Assembly: GCA_016200595.1 (NCBI GenBank)
Contig: JACQEL010000663.1
Coordinates: forward strand, 1 to 18,730
Length of the DNA stretch: 18,730 nucleotides
Direction: 5' to 3'
DNA from: Deltaproteobacteria bacterium
Lineage (GTDB): Bacteria > Desulfobacterota > Binatia > Bin18
In this document: positions 6,157 through 12,626 of the stretch, piece after piece
Layout: each line of letters starts with the position of its first letter
Position numbering within the stretch: position 1 is the stretch's first letter
Position numbers and translations under genes: made by a program
The notes under the pieces: generated by a model
The model's database searches: none
What the model was told of the DNA's origin: nothing
Seen by the model: only the letters and a program-made list of their open reading frames with translations

Positions 6157-7812
6157 ATGAAGCGTCCCGAAGAAGTGACTCTGAGTCGTGAAGAGGGCGA
6201 AGCGTTGATCACGCGCCTGGAGCGCGATGCCTTGAGCGCTGAGGATCGGCGCATGTTGGTGAAGGTCCTCACCTTTTATTTTTGGCTCCTCTTTGCGTTA
6301 CGGGAGGCAAAGTTAAGCCTCAAACGGCTCAAGGCCCTGGTGTTTGGGGAGAAAGCGAAGAAGCACAAGCCGCCGGAGTCGGGTGGAGGTGGGGACGGGA
6401 GTGGTGGCCAAGGCGGGAGCGGGGTGGGGACGGCGGCACCGAGCGTGAAGCAGGGCAAGGACGAGGGGGGACAGACTGAAGCCGGTGCGCGGCCGGCCGG
6501 GCATGGGCGGCAGAGCGCGGAGGTCTATCGAGAGGTGCAGCGGATCGAGTGTCGGCATGAGGAGCTGGCGGTGGGCGAGCGCTGTCCGGCCTGTGGCCGG
6601 GGGCGGTTGTATCGGCTCCCGCCAGGCATTGAGATGCGGTTGGATGGGAACGCGCTGCTGTCGGCGGTGCGCTATGAGCTCGAGAAGCTGCGGTGCTCGG
6701 CCTGTGGGCAAGTGTTCACGGCGGCGTTGCCCGCGGAGGCGGGCCCAGAGAAGTACAGTGCGCGGGCGCGCGCCGTGTTAGCCCTGGGGCGCTATTACTT
6801 GGGCGTGCCGTTGTATCGGTTAGAAGGCTATCAAGCGTTAGTGGGGGTCCCAGTCCCCGATGCCACGCAATGGGATCAGATTGAGCACGTGGCCAACTGT
6901 GCCTACCCCGTCTTTAAGCACTTGGAGCGAGTAGCGGCGCAAGGGGAAGTGATTTACCAGGACGATACGCCGGTGCGGATTTTGTCATTGATCGAAGAGA
7001 ACCGCCACGCGGAAGCGCAGGCGCAGGACGCCGTTGCGTCCCCGTCTCGCGCGGGGATGTATACGACGGGGCTCGTGGTCCAAGTGGGAGAGCAGACGAT
7101 CTGTCTCTATTATGCGGGGCGGCACCATGCCGGAGAGAATCTGGCGGCGCTCTTAACGCAACGGGAGGCACAACGGGATAAACCACTGGTGATGTCCGAT
7201 GCCCTGGCCAGCAATGCAGCTGACGAACACGGCCTCATCCGCTGCCACTGTTTGGCGCACGGGCAACGGAAGTTCCGCGAGCTCGAGGAGGTCTTTCCCC
7301 AGGAGTGCGAGGTGGTCACCCAGGCGCTGAAGCAAGTGTTCGAGCATGAGGAGGCGGCGCGAGTCCAGCAGTTGAGCGCGGAGGAGCGGTTGGCCTACCA
7401 CCAAGCCTACAGTGGGCCGATCATGGACGAACTCCAAGTGTGGCTGGAGCAGCAGAGGGCCGACCGGACGGTGGAACCTAATAGCAGTCTAGGCAAAGCG
7501 ATTGCGTATCTCCTGAACCCTTGGGTGACGCTGACGCGGTTTCTGACGGTGCCCGGCGCGCCTTTGGACAACAACACGGCCGAGCGGGCGTTAAAACTCT
7601 GCATTCGCCAGCGCAAGAATTCGCTCTTCTACGCCACCGAGCATAGTGCCTACATTGCCAGTCTGCTCACTAGCCTGATTGCCACCTGCGTGCACGCGGG
7701 GGTGAATGCGCTGGAGTATCTGGTGGCAGTCCAAGACCACCGCAAGGCCGTCTTTGCCGATCCTGCGGCGTGGGTGCCGTGGAAGTATCACACGGTGCTC
7801 GTGCCGCCTTAG
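6157..7812 (+). CDS. tnpC: IS66 family transposase TnpC
   Basis: This 551-aa protein is the DDE transposase of the IS66 family. A helical N-terminal region is followed by a Gly-rich linker with GGGGDGSGGQGG, then a zinc-finger region with CPAC (143-146) and CSAC (180-183). The catalytic domain has D269 in VIYQDDTPV, D348 in VMSDALASN and E476 in NNTAERALK, giving the DDE triad. I chose ATG 6157-6159 behind AGGAG/GTGGAG; an ATG 42 bp upstream only adds a low-complexity extension. The gene runs opposite to all cas genes and to the element's own tnpB-tnpA, and its stop overlaps that of tnpB. It is visibly more GC-rich than the neighbouring CRISPR genes, in keeping with foreign origin. Confidence 0.96.
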   Translation: MKRPEEVTLSREEGEALITRLERDALSAEDRRMLVKVLTFYFWLLFALREAKLSLKRLKALVFGEKAKKHKPPESGGGGDGSGGQGGSGVGTAAPSVKQGKDEGGQTEAGARPAGHGRQSAEVYREVQRIECRHEELAVGERCPACGRGRLYRLPPGIEMRLDGNALLSAVRYELEKLRCSACGQVFTAALPAEAGPEKYSARARAVLALGRYYLGVPLYRLEGYQALVGVPVPDATQWDQIEHVANCAYPVFKHLERVAAQGEVIYQDDTPVRILSLIEENRHAEAQAQDAVASPSRAGMYTTGLVVQVGEQTICLYYAGRHHAGENLAALLTQREAQRDKPLVMSDALASNAADEHGLIRCHCLAHGQRKFRELEEVFPQECEVVTQALKQVFEHEEAARVQQLSAEERLAYHQAYSGPIMDELQVWLEQQRADRTVEPNSSLGKAIAYLLNPWVTLTRFLTVPGAPLDNNTAERALKLCIRQRKNSLFYATEHSAYIASLLTSLIATCVHAGVNALEYLVAVQDHRKAVFADPAAWVPWKYHTVLVPP

Positions 7813-8159
7813 GCAATCTGCCGCCACTCGGGGGCCATCTGCGCGCGGGCGGGATAGCCGTTCCACAGCAAAATGGTCAGCTCTCGGGCTGAGAGACGCA
7901 CGCTGGGAGTGGGGGCGGTGGGCCACCACTGGAAGCGGCCCTGGGAGAGGCGTTTGGTGCAAAGCCAAAATCCCTGGCCGTCGTAGACCAGGAGTTTGAG
8001 TGTCGTGCCGGCACGGTTGCGGAAGACGTACACCGCGCCGCCCAAGGGGTTCTCGCCGAGCGCCTGGCGACAGACGGCAGTGAGGCCGTCGATGCCTTTA
8101 CGGAAATCAACGGCCTGCAACGCGACAAAGATGCGGCTTTGCGGGGTGAGTTGGAGCAT
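7809..8159 (-). CDS. tnpB: IS66 accessory protein TnpB (Orf2)
   Basis: This 116-aa protein is the IS66 Orf2/TnpB accessory protein, needed for transposition of canonical IS66 elements although its biochemical role is unclear. Recognisable signatures are VDFRKGIDGL (about 17-26), GGAVYVFRNR (about 40-49), KLLVYDGQGFWL (about 55-66) and KRLSQGRFQWW. Full length is retained. The ATG shares its A with the TGA of tnpA (TGATG), so the two are translationally coupled. The stop codon overlaps that of tnpC on the other strand. Confidence 0.95.
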   Translation of the reverse strand: MLQLTPQSRIFVALQAVDFRKGIDGLTAVCRQALGENPLGGAVYVFRNRAGTTLKLLVYDGQGFWLCTKRLSQGRFQWWPTAPTPSVRLSARELTILLWNGYPARAQMAPEWRQIA

Positions 8160-8560
8160 CAGCGCGTCTCCAAAAAGGTCTGGAGTAGAGGAGCCAGCGC
8201 AGGATTGGCCTCCCTATAAGTCAGCCGCATCCGGGTGCCGTCGGCCCGCTGGACCTCGACCTCGGCCGTGGGCGTACGCCAGGCAGGAGCCGTCACTTCC
8301 ACGAAGTGCCCGGAGGCCGGCAGCGTAGTAGGCACGGTAGCGGCCTGCCCCTCAGCGCGCCGTTTCAAGGTCTGAGGCGTGAGGCCTAGCCGTTTGGCGA
8401 CGCGGGTGGAGGGCAACACCTGGCTGAGTGCGACCGCCTGTGCCCACAGCGGTTTAGGGATGCGGCCACGCAGCGTGGTCCGGCTCTGCCGCCACTGGGC
8501 AAATTGTTGGGCTAAGTGATTGAGCTGAGCTTCTGCCTGCGCAGGGGGCACCATAGTCAT
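8159..8560 (-). CDS. tnpA: IS66 accessory protein TnpA (Orf1), HTH
   Basis: This 133-aa protein is the IS66 Orf1/TnpA-type protein. A predicted helix-turn-helix lies around ALSQVLPSTRVAKRLGLTPQ, followed by TLKRR, preceded by the motif RGRIPKPLW. It is followed directly by tnpB. I chose ATG 8558-8560 because a strong AGGAAGGAAGG lies 5 nt upstream; a second in-frame ATG lies at 8552-8554. A longer upstream open frame reaches into the right inverted repeat and is unlikely to be used. Confidence 0.88.
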   Translation of the reverse strand: MTMVPPAQAEAQLNHLAQQFAQWRQSRTTLRGRIPKPLWAQAVALSQVLPSTRVAKRLGLTPQTLKRRAEGQAATVPTTLPASGHFVEVTAPAWRTPTAEVEVQRADGTRMRLTYREANPALAPLLQTFLETR

Positions 8561-8623
8561 GGAAACCTTCCTTCCTGGGTGCAAGTGCGATGTGGGAGGA
8601 AGGTAAGCGCATGACCACGCCGC

Positions 8624-8650
8624 TGTCACGCAGGCTCACCGGAACGACAC
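8624..8650 (-). repeat. Right terminal inverted repeat of IS66 element
   Basis: Read on the minus strand it begins GTGTCGTTCCGGTGA and ends TGCGTGACA, matching the left end at 22 of 27 positions. The duplicated target GTATCTTT follows directly at 8651. Confidence 0.9.
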
Positions 8651-8658
8651 GTATCTTT
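8651..8658. repeat. IS66 target-site duplication, right copy
   Basis: An exact copy of GTATCTTT at 5952-5959, lying directly outside the right inverted repeat. Confidence 0.93.
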
Positions 8659-8693
8659 TGATTGCATCCTTCTTTCATCCTGGCAGATCCTCT

Positions 8694-8909
8694 TCAGACT
8701 GAGGTTGTAGCGAAGAGTGCTTCCATGGAGATCTCAACGTCTTTCTTTTGTCCCACTTTGGAGGCATCCAGGATCTCGATTTCCAACGGTTGCCCCTTCG
8801 CTGATAGGTGCACGATGATTCCCTCCGTAACATCTCTTGCGTTGGTAGGCTTGCCTTCGCGGAGTTGAATCGTCAGTACATCTGCATCACGGGAGTATGT
8901 GATCTTCAT
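8694..8909 (-). CDS. DUF2283 family small protein
   Basis: This 71-aa protein fits DUF2283: MKITYSRDADVLTIQL at the N-terminus, EGIIVHLSAKGQPLEIEILDAS in the middle, and a short variable tail. DUF2283 proteins are small beta-rich proteins of unknown function, often found in pairs with toxin-like or DUF4258 genes. The ATG at 8907-8909 has a very strong ribosome site (GGGGGAGGAA) that abuts a long palindrome at 8920-8952. It is the last gene of the III-B side before the IS66 insertion and codirectional with the cas genes. Before the insertion the next gene would have been the nucleotidyltransferase, about 83 bp downstream. Whether it acts in CRISPR immunity or is a passenger antitoxin-like gene is not known. 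Confidence 0.88.
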   Translation of the reverse strand: MKITYSRDADVLTIQLREGKPTNARDVTEGIIVHLSAKGQPLEIEILDASKVGQKKDVEISMEALFATTSV

Positions 8910-9006
8910 AGGTTCCTCCCCCTTGCAAAATTTCCTGGAAACTTTGCAAGGGCAATGAAAATTTTCGCTTCCCCAGGGCTTCTCTCAAGTCGGTCAGGGA
9001 CCACAT
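8887..9006 (-). CDS. Possible 39-aa ORF between csx15 and DUF2283
   Basis: An ATG at 9004-9006 has an excellent ribosome site (AAGGAG, 7 nt spacing) and opens a 39-codon frame (begins MWSLTDLREALGKRKFSL). It ends at TGA 8887-8889, inside the DUF2283 gene, overlapping it by 23 bp. The palindrome 8920-8952 lies within its coding sequence. The peptide resembles nothing I know. It may be a real microprotein, or a leader whose translation opens the hairpin and exposes the DUF2283 ribosome site. Confidence 0.4.
   Translation of the reverse strand: MWSLTDLREALGKRKFSLPLQSFQEILQGGGTYEDHILP
8920..8952 (-). promoter_or_regulatory. 33-bp palindrome abutting the DUF2283 ribosome site
   Basis: CCCTTGCAAA (8920-8929) and TTTGCAAGGG (8943-8952) are perfect inverted arms. 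After one A/C mismatch the symmetry continues as TTTCC (8931-8935) and GGAAA (8937-8941) around a single central T. In the minus-strand transcript the hairpin's 3' arm overlaps the first three G residues of the DUF2283 Shine-Dalgarno. It could be a protein-binding operator on DNA or a hairpin that controls ribosome access. There is no U-run, so it is not an intrinsic terminator. Confidence 0.7.
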
Positions 9007-9042
9007 GGCGCCACTCCTTATTTTCACTTTTCTGCTTTATGC

Positions 9043-9426
9043 TCAGCTTCGTTTCCGCCTAGCTGCATCCCGTTGCGCTTGCAGATCCAACAGCTCAGCG
9101 ATCTCGTATTGTGGCGGGAGACTGCCCTGCACTGGCCGCAGGCGTAGATGCGCGGGGAAGTATCCACAGCGACCATGCAGCTCTGCCAACAGCACGACAG
9201 CGATGAAATTCAACGACGGCGGATTCACCAGCAGCGGCAAGGTTTGCCACTCGCCTGGCGAGAGTCCAGCTTGATCCACCAAAGCCGTCACTTGCTGTGT
9301 CAGGGGCTGCTGTGGAGCAATCTGGCTCTGCACATCGATTACCCGCTCTACCGTCCGGCCGGTCAGCGCTTCGATTTGCTGCACATGGTCAGGAGTGAGA
9401 GGGTGGGAGAAGTTGAGGAGGATCAT
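9043..9426 (-). CDS. csx15: Csx15 ring nuclease of type III CRISPR signalling
   Basis: This 127-aa protein matches Csx15, a small CARF-like ring nuclease family that degrades cyclic oligoadenylate made by type III complexes and so switches the response off. Signature segments are MILLNFSHPLTPDHVQQIEA (1-20), ERVIDVQSQ (about 27-35), the WQTLPLLVNPPSLNFIA core (about 60-76) and LLAELHGRCGYFPAHLRLRPV (about 79-99, in which HGR and FP are family hallmarks). Length is typical. Its ATG overlaps the stop of the upstream CARF effector by 4 bp (ATGA), so activator-dependent effector and signal-clearing enzyme are translationally coupled, a sensible pairing. The protein would act in the cytoplasm. Confidence 0.88.
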   Translation of the reverse strand: MILLNFSHPLTPDHVQQIEALTGRTVERVIDVQSQIAPQQPLTQQVTALVDQAGLSPGEWQTLPLLVNPPSLNFIAVVLLAELHGRCGYFPAHLRLRPVQGSLPPQYEIAELLDLQAQRDAARRKRS

Positions 9427-10535
9427 CGCATCAAGTCCTCAATAGCAGAGCTGATAGTCTGATAGTGTGATTCATGTGTTGCCATAACTTTTGCGCGCAA
9501 CTCGATGCCGCCGAAGGCCACGTGAAGGTCTTGTCCTACTTGCTTTACCTCTTTCCGTGACTCGTCAGCGCCTTTGAGATACCAAAACTCATCCACCCAC
9601 CGACATTCCGCTAGGCGTCGCTTAAACTGCTCGAACTCAACACTGCGGTGGGTTTCTTGAGAAAAGTCGCGAGTATGGTCTTTTTCGTTCGACTTGCGTT
9701 TCGACGGCATCAAGGGCGGAGGTGATTTGTACCGCTCATACACAATGAAGCCGAGAGGAGAAAGGGTCAACTGACCGTTCTCTTGTTCAAGTAGTGGAAG
9801 GAGTTTGTCTCGTGTGCTCTCATCAAGGCCCTTTAAGATTGCACTTTCCTCTACGCTGCTCTCCTGCTCAATCTGCTCCAATAGAGGCTCAATCTGCTTG
9901 AAGAATTGCTGATCGAAATCGAGGGGCAGCGGAGGGAGACTGAGCAACTCAGAAGAAGTTTCAAAGATGTACTGAACCGGAACCTGAAACAGCAGCCCCA
10001 CCAAAGTGGTGTAAGGCACAAGGCTTTTATAGCCGGCAGTAGCATTCAAGATAATCTCGTGTCCATAGCGGTTGTTCGCATTATCTATCAGCTTGACAAT
10101 GCTCTGGACGTAGCGCAGAACTCCCACGCTACGGAAGCGTCCGGCATCCTTCACTTGCAAGCCGGTAATCACCTCCAAAGTGGGGGTACACTCCCACACC
10201 TGCTTAGCAAAGTCACGAATAATTCGTGCGCTCAGAATACCGTCCGGTGTTTCACTGGCATACAGAACAATCTGATCCTCTGGACCAACCCCGATCTTGA
10301 CCAAACTCTTAATTTCTGGAGAAGCCTGCTGCAGCCCTTCTTCGGTGGTAAGGTCGAGAGTTTTCAGACGGGTTACAACCTTCTGTTCCAGGGCTTTCTG
10401 CCCCTTCGCTTGTCCCTCACGAATAGCTAGCAAATCTTCTTTCTGGACTGAGTCCCAGAGCGGTTTCTCATCTTGAGTGAGACGGTTGACGATCAGAGCG
10501 CCGACCGGCGTTAGTATCAACTTCGGTTTGTTCAT
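9423..10535 (-). CDS. CARF-domain effector with RelE-like C-terminus (Cami1-like)
   Basis: This 370-aa protein has an N-terminal CARF domain of the APE2256 type (TIGR02619/PF09651): KLILTPVGALIVNRL (5-19), DQIVLYASETPDG (87-99) and NATAGYKSLVPYTTLVGLL (164-182). CARF domains bind cyclic oligoadenylate from Cas10. A winged-helix-like linker follows (GQLTLSPLGFIVYERY, 254-269). The C-terminal 70 residues (FWYLKGADESRKE at 317-329, then LHVAFGGIELRAKVMATH at 337-354) fit a small RelE-like fold, as in the CARF-RelE mRNA interferase Cami1. It would then cut mRNA on ribosomes when the Cmr complex signals. The RelE assignment is from pattern only. I chose ATG 10533-10535 behind GGAAGG, 22 bp after the cmr6 stop; a longer in-frame start overlaps cmr6. 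Csx15 follows with a 4-bp overlap. Confidence 0.85.
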   Translation of the reverse strand: MNKPKLILTPVGALIVNRLTQDEKPLWDSVQKEDLLAIREGQAKGQKALEQKVVTRLKTLDLTTEEGLQQASPEIKSLVKIGVGPEDQIVLYASETPDGILSARIIRDFAKQVWECTPTLEVITGLQVKDAGRFRSVGVLRYVQSIVKLIDNANNRYGHEIILNATAGYKSLVPYTTLVGLLFQVPVQYIFETSSELLSLPPLPLDFDQQFFKQIEPLLEQIEQESSVEESAILKGLDESTRDKLLPLLEQENGQLTLSPLGFIVYERYKSPPPLMPSKRKSNEKDHTRDFSQETHRSVEFEQFKRRLAECRWVDEFWYLKGADESRKEVKQVGQDLHVAFGGIELRAKVMATHESHYQTISSAIEDLMR

Positions 10536-10557
10536 GATTACACCTTCCAAACCTCCA

Positions 10558-11343
10558 TCACTTGTGAAAATACCCATACCCTGCGCTGGTCTTCGCGCCT
10601 GCACCCAATTCTGTCAGTCCCCCGATGAGCCAGTCCTTTGCCAAGTTACGCAAGCGGTGTGTTTCGTCGTCGAGTGGACCACGCCAGCCGACGGCGAAAC
10701 GAAATTCGGCATTTGGGGCGACAGTGAGGAAGTACACTGGAATCGGACTCTGCGAGTCGGTAGGCGGCTCCTTCCCCTGGTAATACTTGGGATAGTGCGG
10801 GTTCATGATGTCTAATTCCAGTTTGGGTAGTCGCGCGGGAATGGCATCGAAGAAGACGGCGCGGCCACTCTGGGCGACACTTTCATCTTCCCCTTTTTGC
10901 GGCGCGCGACCGAAGATCGTCAGGAAGTCAGGGTCAGACTCCCGTCGCTCTTCCACCAGCCAAGCATACGCCCGCGCGATGCCTTTGACGCTGCTGCCCG
11001 GTAGCATCGGGAAACCGTAGCGGTGGAAGGTGAAACCGGCTTCCAATGGTCCTTTGCGCCCAAGCCCGGCGATAAAGCGCCAGTCGGTTCTGAGCGAAAA
11101 AGGATCAGCATTCGTGTTACGCACGGTCGCTTCCCAGCGCGCGCCCCAGGCGGAGAGCAGAGGAGTATGAACCCTCTTGGCAACATCCTCAACGTCTTGA
11201 AAGGCTTTCTTCTTCGCCTCCTTATCTGTACTGCTCCCCCAATCTGGGGCAAAACGGTCAAAGATTAGACCGGGATTTTGAGGAGATTTACTTCTGTGCT
11301 TCTGCCACGCCTCAGCGCTTTTCTTGGGAATTGGGTACTCCAT
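10558..11343 (-). CDS. cmr6: Cmr6 (Cas7 family) subunit of type III-B complex
   Basis: This 261-aa RAMP protein is Cmr6, the Cas7-type subunit that caps the head of the Cmr filament next to Cmr1. Typical motifs are GPLEAGFTFHRYGFPMLPGSSVKGIARAYAW (middle; LPGSSVKG is the conserved core), the segment AVFFDAIPA with NPHYPKYY following, and the C-terminal Gly-rich loop ELGAGAKTSAGYGYF. I chose ATG 11341-11343 because GGAGGGG lies 4-5 nt upstream; an upstream in-frame start would add 18 residues within cmr5. With this start it overlaps cmr5 by 32 bp. Confidence 0.95.
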   Translation of the reverse strand: MEYPIPKKSAEAWQKHRSKSPQNPGLIFDRFAPDWGSSTDKEAKKKAFQDVEDVAKRVHTPLLSAWGARWEATVRNTNADPFSLRTDWRFIAGLGRKGPLEAGFTFHRYGFPMLPGSSVKGIARAYAWLVEERRESDPDFLTIFGRAPQKGEDESVAQSGRAVFFDAIPARLPKLELDIMNPHYPKYYQGKEPPTDSQSPIPVYFLTVAPNAEFRFAVGWRGPLDDETHRLRNLAKDWLIGGLTELGAGAKTSAGYGYFHK

Positions 11344-11713
11344 TATTCCCCTCCAATTCAGCTTCGGCGAAGCGTTTGACCCAGGACAGGAAAGCAATCG
11401 CTTCGGTTGTTGCGCGGCGGTATTCGTCCGTGCTCGCTTGCTTCATGATCCACTCCAGCAAATCCGACGGCTGAGTGAATCGTACTTGCGTTTTGACCCA
11501 CGTCGCCACGTGTTGATACAGGTCGTTGTGTTCGTCTTTCTTTTTCGCCCGCCAGAAAGCCAGTGTTTGCCCTAAGCCGTTCGCCTGGATGTCGGCTGGA
11601 GCGCTTCTAGCCAGTGAGAGGTAGTCCTTCTTATAGTTCCGGCTTTTCACTTCCTTCACACAGTCCCACGCCTGCGCTGCTCGCTTCTGTTCCAGTGACC
11701 GTTGCTGGCTCAT
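11312..11713 (-). CDS. cmr5: Cmr5 (Cas11) small subunit of type III-B complex
   Basis: This 133-aa helical protein is Cmr5, the small subunit that forms the inner filament of the Cmr complex. The N-terminus RSLEQKRAAQAWDCVKEV and the segment PADIQANGLGQTLAFWRAKK (about 39-58) are classic Cmr5 features, the latter being the I-NGL-Q-LAF motif. The C-terminal helix carries EYRRATTEAIAFLSWVKRFAEAEL, also typical. The start overlaps the cmr4 stop by 4 bp (ATGA). Length is normal. Confidence 0.95.
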   Translation of the reverse strand: MSQQRSLEQKRAAQAWDCVKEVKSRNYKKDYLSLARSAPADIQANGLGQTLAFWRAKKKDEHNDLYQHVATWVKTQVRFTQPSDLLEWIMKQASTDEYRRATTEAIAFLSWVKRFAEAELEGNNGVPNSQEKR

Positions 11714-12624
11714 TGCCTACCTCCTGCGATGCGCAGGGCGACCATACCCTGCCCGGTGGTTTCGTCGCCGCCGAGTTGCGTGCGCGTTAACTTGAGGTCA
11801 TCAATCTTCTTGAGAATGCTTTCAGCGTCGAGTTTGTTTCCGTTCGCGCGCGACTTGGTCGCCATCAGCGGTGCGTAGAGTAACGTATCGACCGGCAAGC
11901 TTTCCGAGGTCCAGAGCGCGCCAGTCTGAACAGTCTTCTTTTCAGGGTCAAGCCGCACGTGCGTCTGCACTTCTGTACCGTACAGGACGAAATCGCGGAA
12001 AGCGTCTTCGGGTAAGATGCAGAGTTTCTGAGGTAGAGCCTTGCGCCAATAGTCGTACTCTTTGCCGCCGGGGAGTGCGTTTCCGGCCAACCACTCACCG
12101 ATGGTCTCAGTAACCCTGTCCTGCTTCGGCGTGAAGCTGAACTCCTCCAACACCACGCTGTCTCCAGCCTTCAAGACGTTGCCATTGACCAGTGCCTCCT
12201 CCTTGCCTGGCTCAGTAATCTCTTTCCAATCGGGATCGAGCTTCACCATTGCCGTCTCCCGTTGGAAACGTGCCAGGGCATCAACGCTCGTCACCCAAGC
12301 GAAGACACCGGCCAGTGAACGCACGGGGAAGAGCAGGATACGAGCATCGCCAGCCGAAAGGGCGCCAGCGTGATCAGAAGCATTATCGCCTGTTCCCGGC
12401 CCAAAAATGATCTTCACTTCTTCAGGAGTAATGCCCTGCCCTGCTTTACCCTTGACCTCAGCCTCCGCTCGCAACTTGCCTTTGATACTGCTGGCCTGCA
12501 CGATGGGATACTGAGTCGTGCGTTCGCGCTGGATGGGCAAATCAACCGCTCCCAATCCCCGACCAGTGCCAGCGTGCAGTGGCGTTTCGACATAAATGAA
12601 GAGCATTCGCGTTGCCTCGAACAT
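11710..12624 (-). CDS. cmr4: Cmr4 (Cas7) backbone and target-RNA nuclease of type III-B
   Basis: This 304-aa RAMP is Cmr4, which forms the repeated backbone and cuts target RNA at 6-nt intervals. The N-terminus reads YVETPLHAGTGRGLGAVDLPIQRE. D28, in the VDLPIQR motif, corresponds to the catalytic Asp of characterised Cmr4, so RNA cleavage should be intact. YPIVQASSIKGKLRAE follows as the usual core, and the C-terminus has LGGDETTGQGMVAL, the Gly-rich loop. I chose ATG 12622-12624, placed 2 nt after the cmr3 stop with GAGGAG upstream; a GTG three codons earlier overlaps cmr3. Confidence 0.96.
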   Translation of the reverse strand: MFEATRMLFIYVETPLHAGTGRGLGAVDLPIQRERTTQYPIVQASSIKGKLRAEAEVKGKAGQGITPEEVKIIFGPGTGDNASDHAGALSAGDARILLFPVRSLAGVFAWVTSVDALARFQRETAMVKLDPDWKEITEPGKEEALVNGNVLKAGDSVVLEEFSFTPKQDRVTETIGEWLAGNALPGGKEYDYWRKALPQKLCILPEDAFRDFVLYGTEVQTHVRLDPEKKTVQTGALWTSESLPVDTLLYAPLMATKSRANGNKLDAESILKKIDDLKLTRTQLGGDETTGQGMVALRIAGGRQ

Positions 12625-12626
12625 GA

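Larger units (their letters stand above)
5960..8650. mobile_element. IS66-family insertion sequence with convergent tnpC and tnpAB
   Basis: This is a complete 2691-bp insertion sequence. Its ends are imperfect inverted repeats starting GTG (22 of 27 positions match) and are flanked by a perfect 8-bp duplication, GTATCTTT. It encodes the three IS66 proteins TnpA, TnpB and TnpC, all intact. The arrangement is odd: IS66 elements normally carry tnpA-tnpB-tnpC in one direction, but here tnpC runs rightward and tnpB-tnpA run leftward, meeting tail to tail with a 3-4 bp overlap at 7809-7812. The element lies between the DUF2283 gene and the nucleotidyltransferase gene and interrupts neither, but it separates the III-B and I-D modules of the CRISPR locus. 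The intact ends and duplications suggest a recent insertion. Confidence 0.95.

Noticed and set aside
8920..8952. Intrinsic terminator after csx15
   Set aside because: The hairpin is not followed by a U-run and directly abuts a strong ribosome site.
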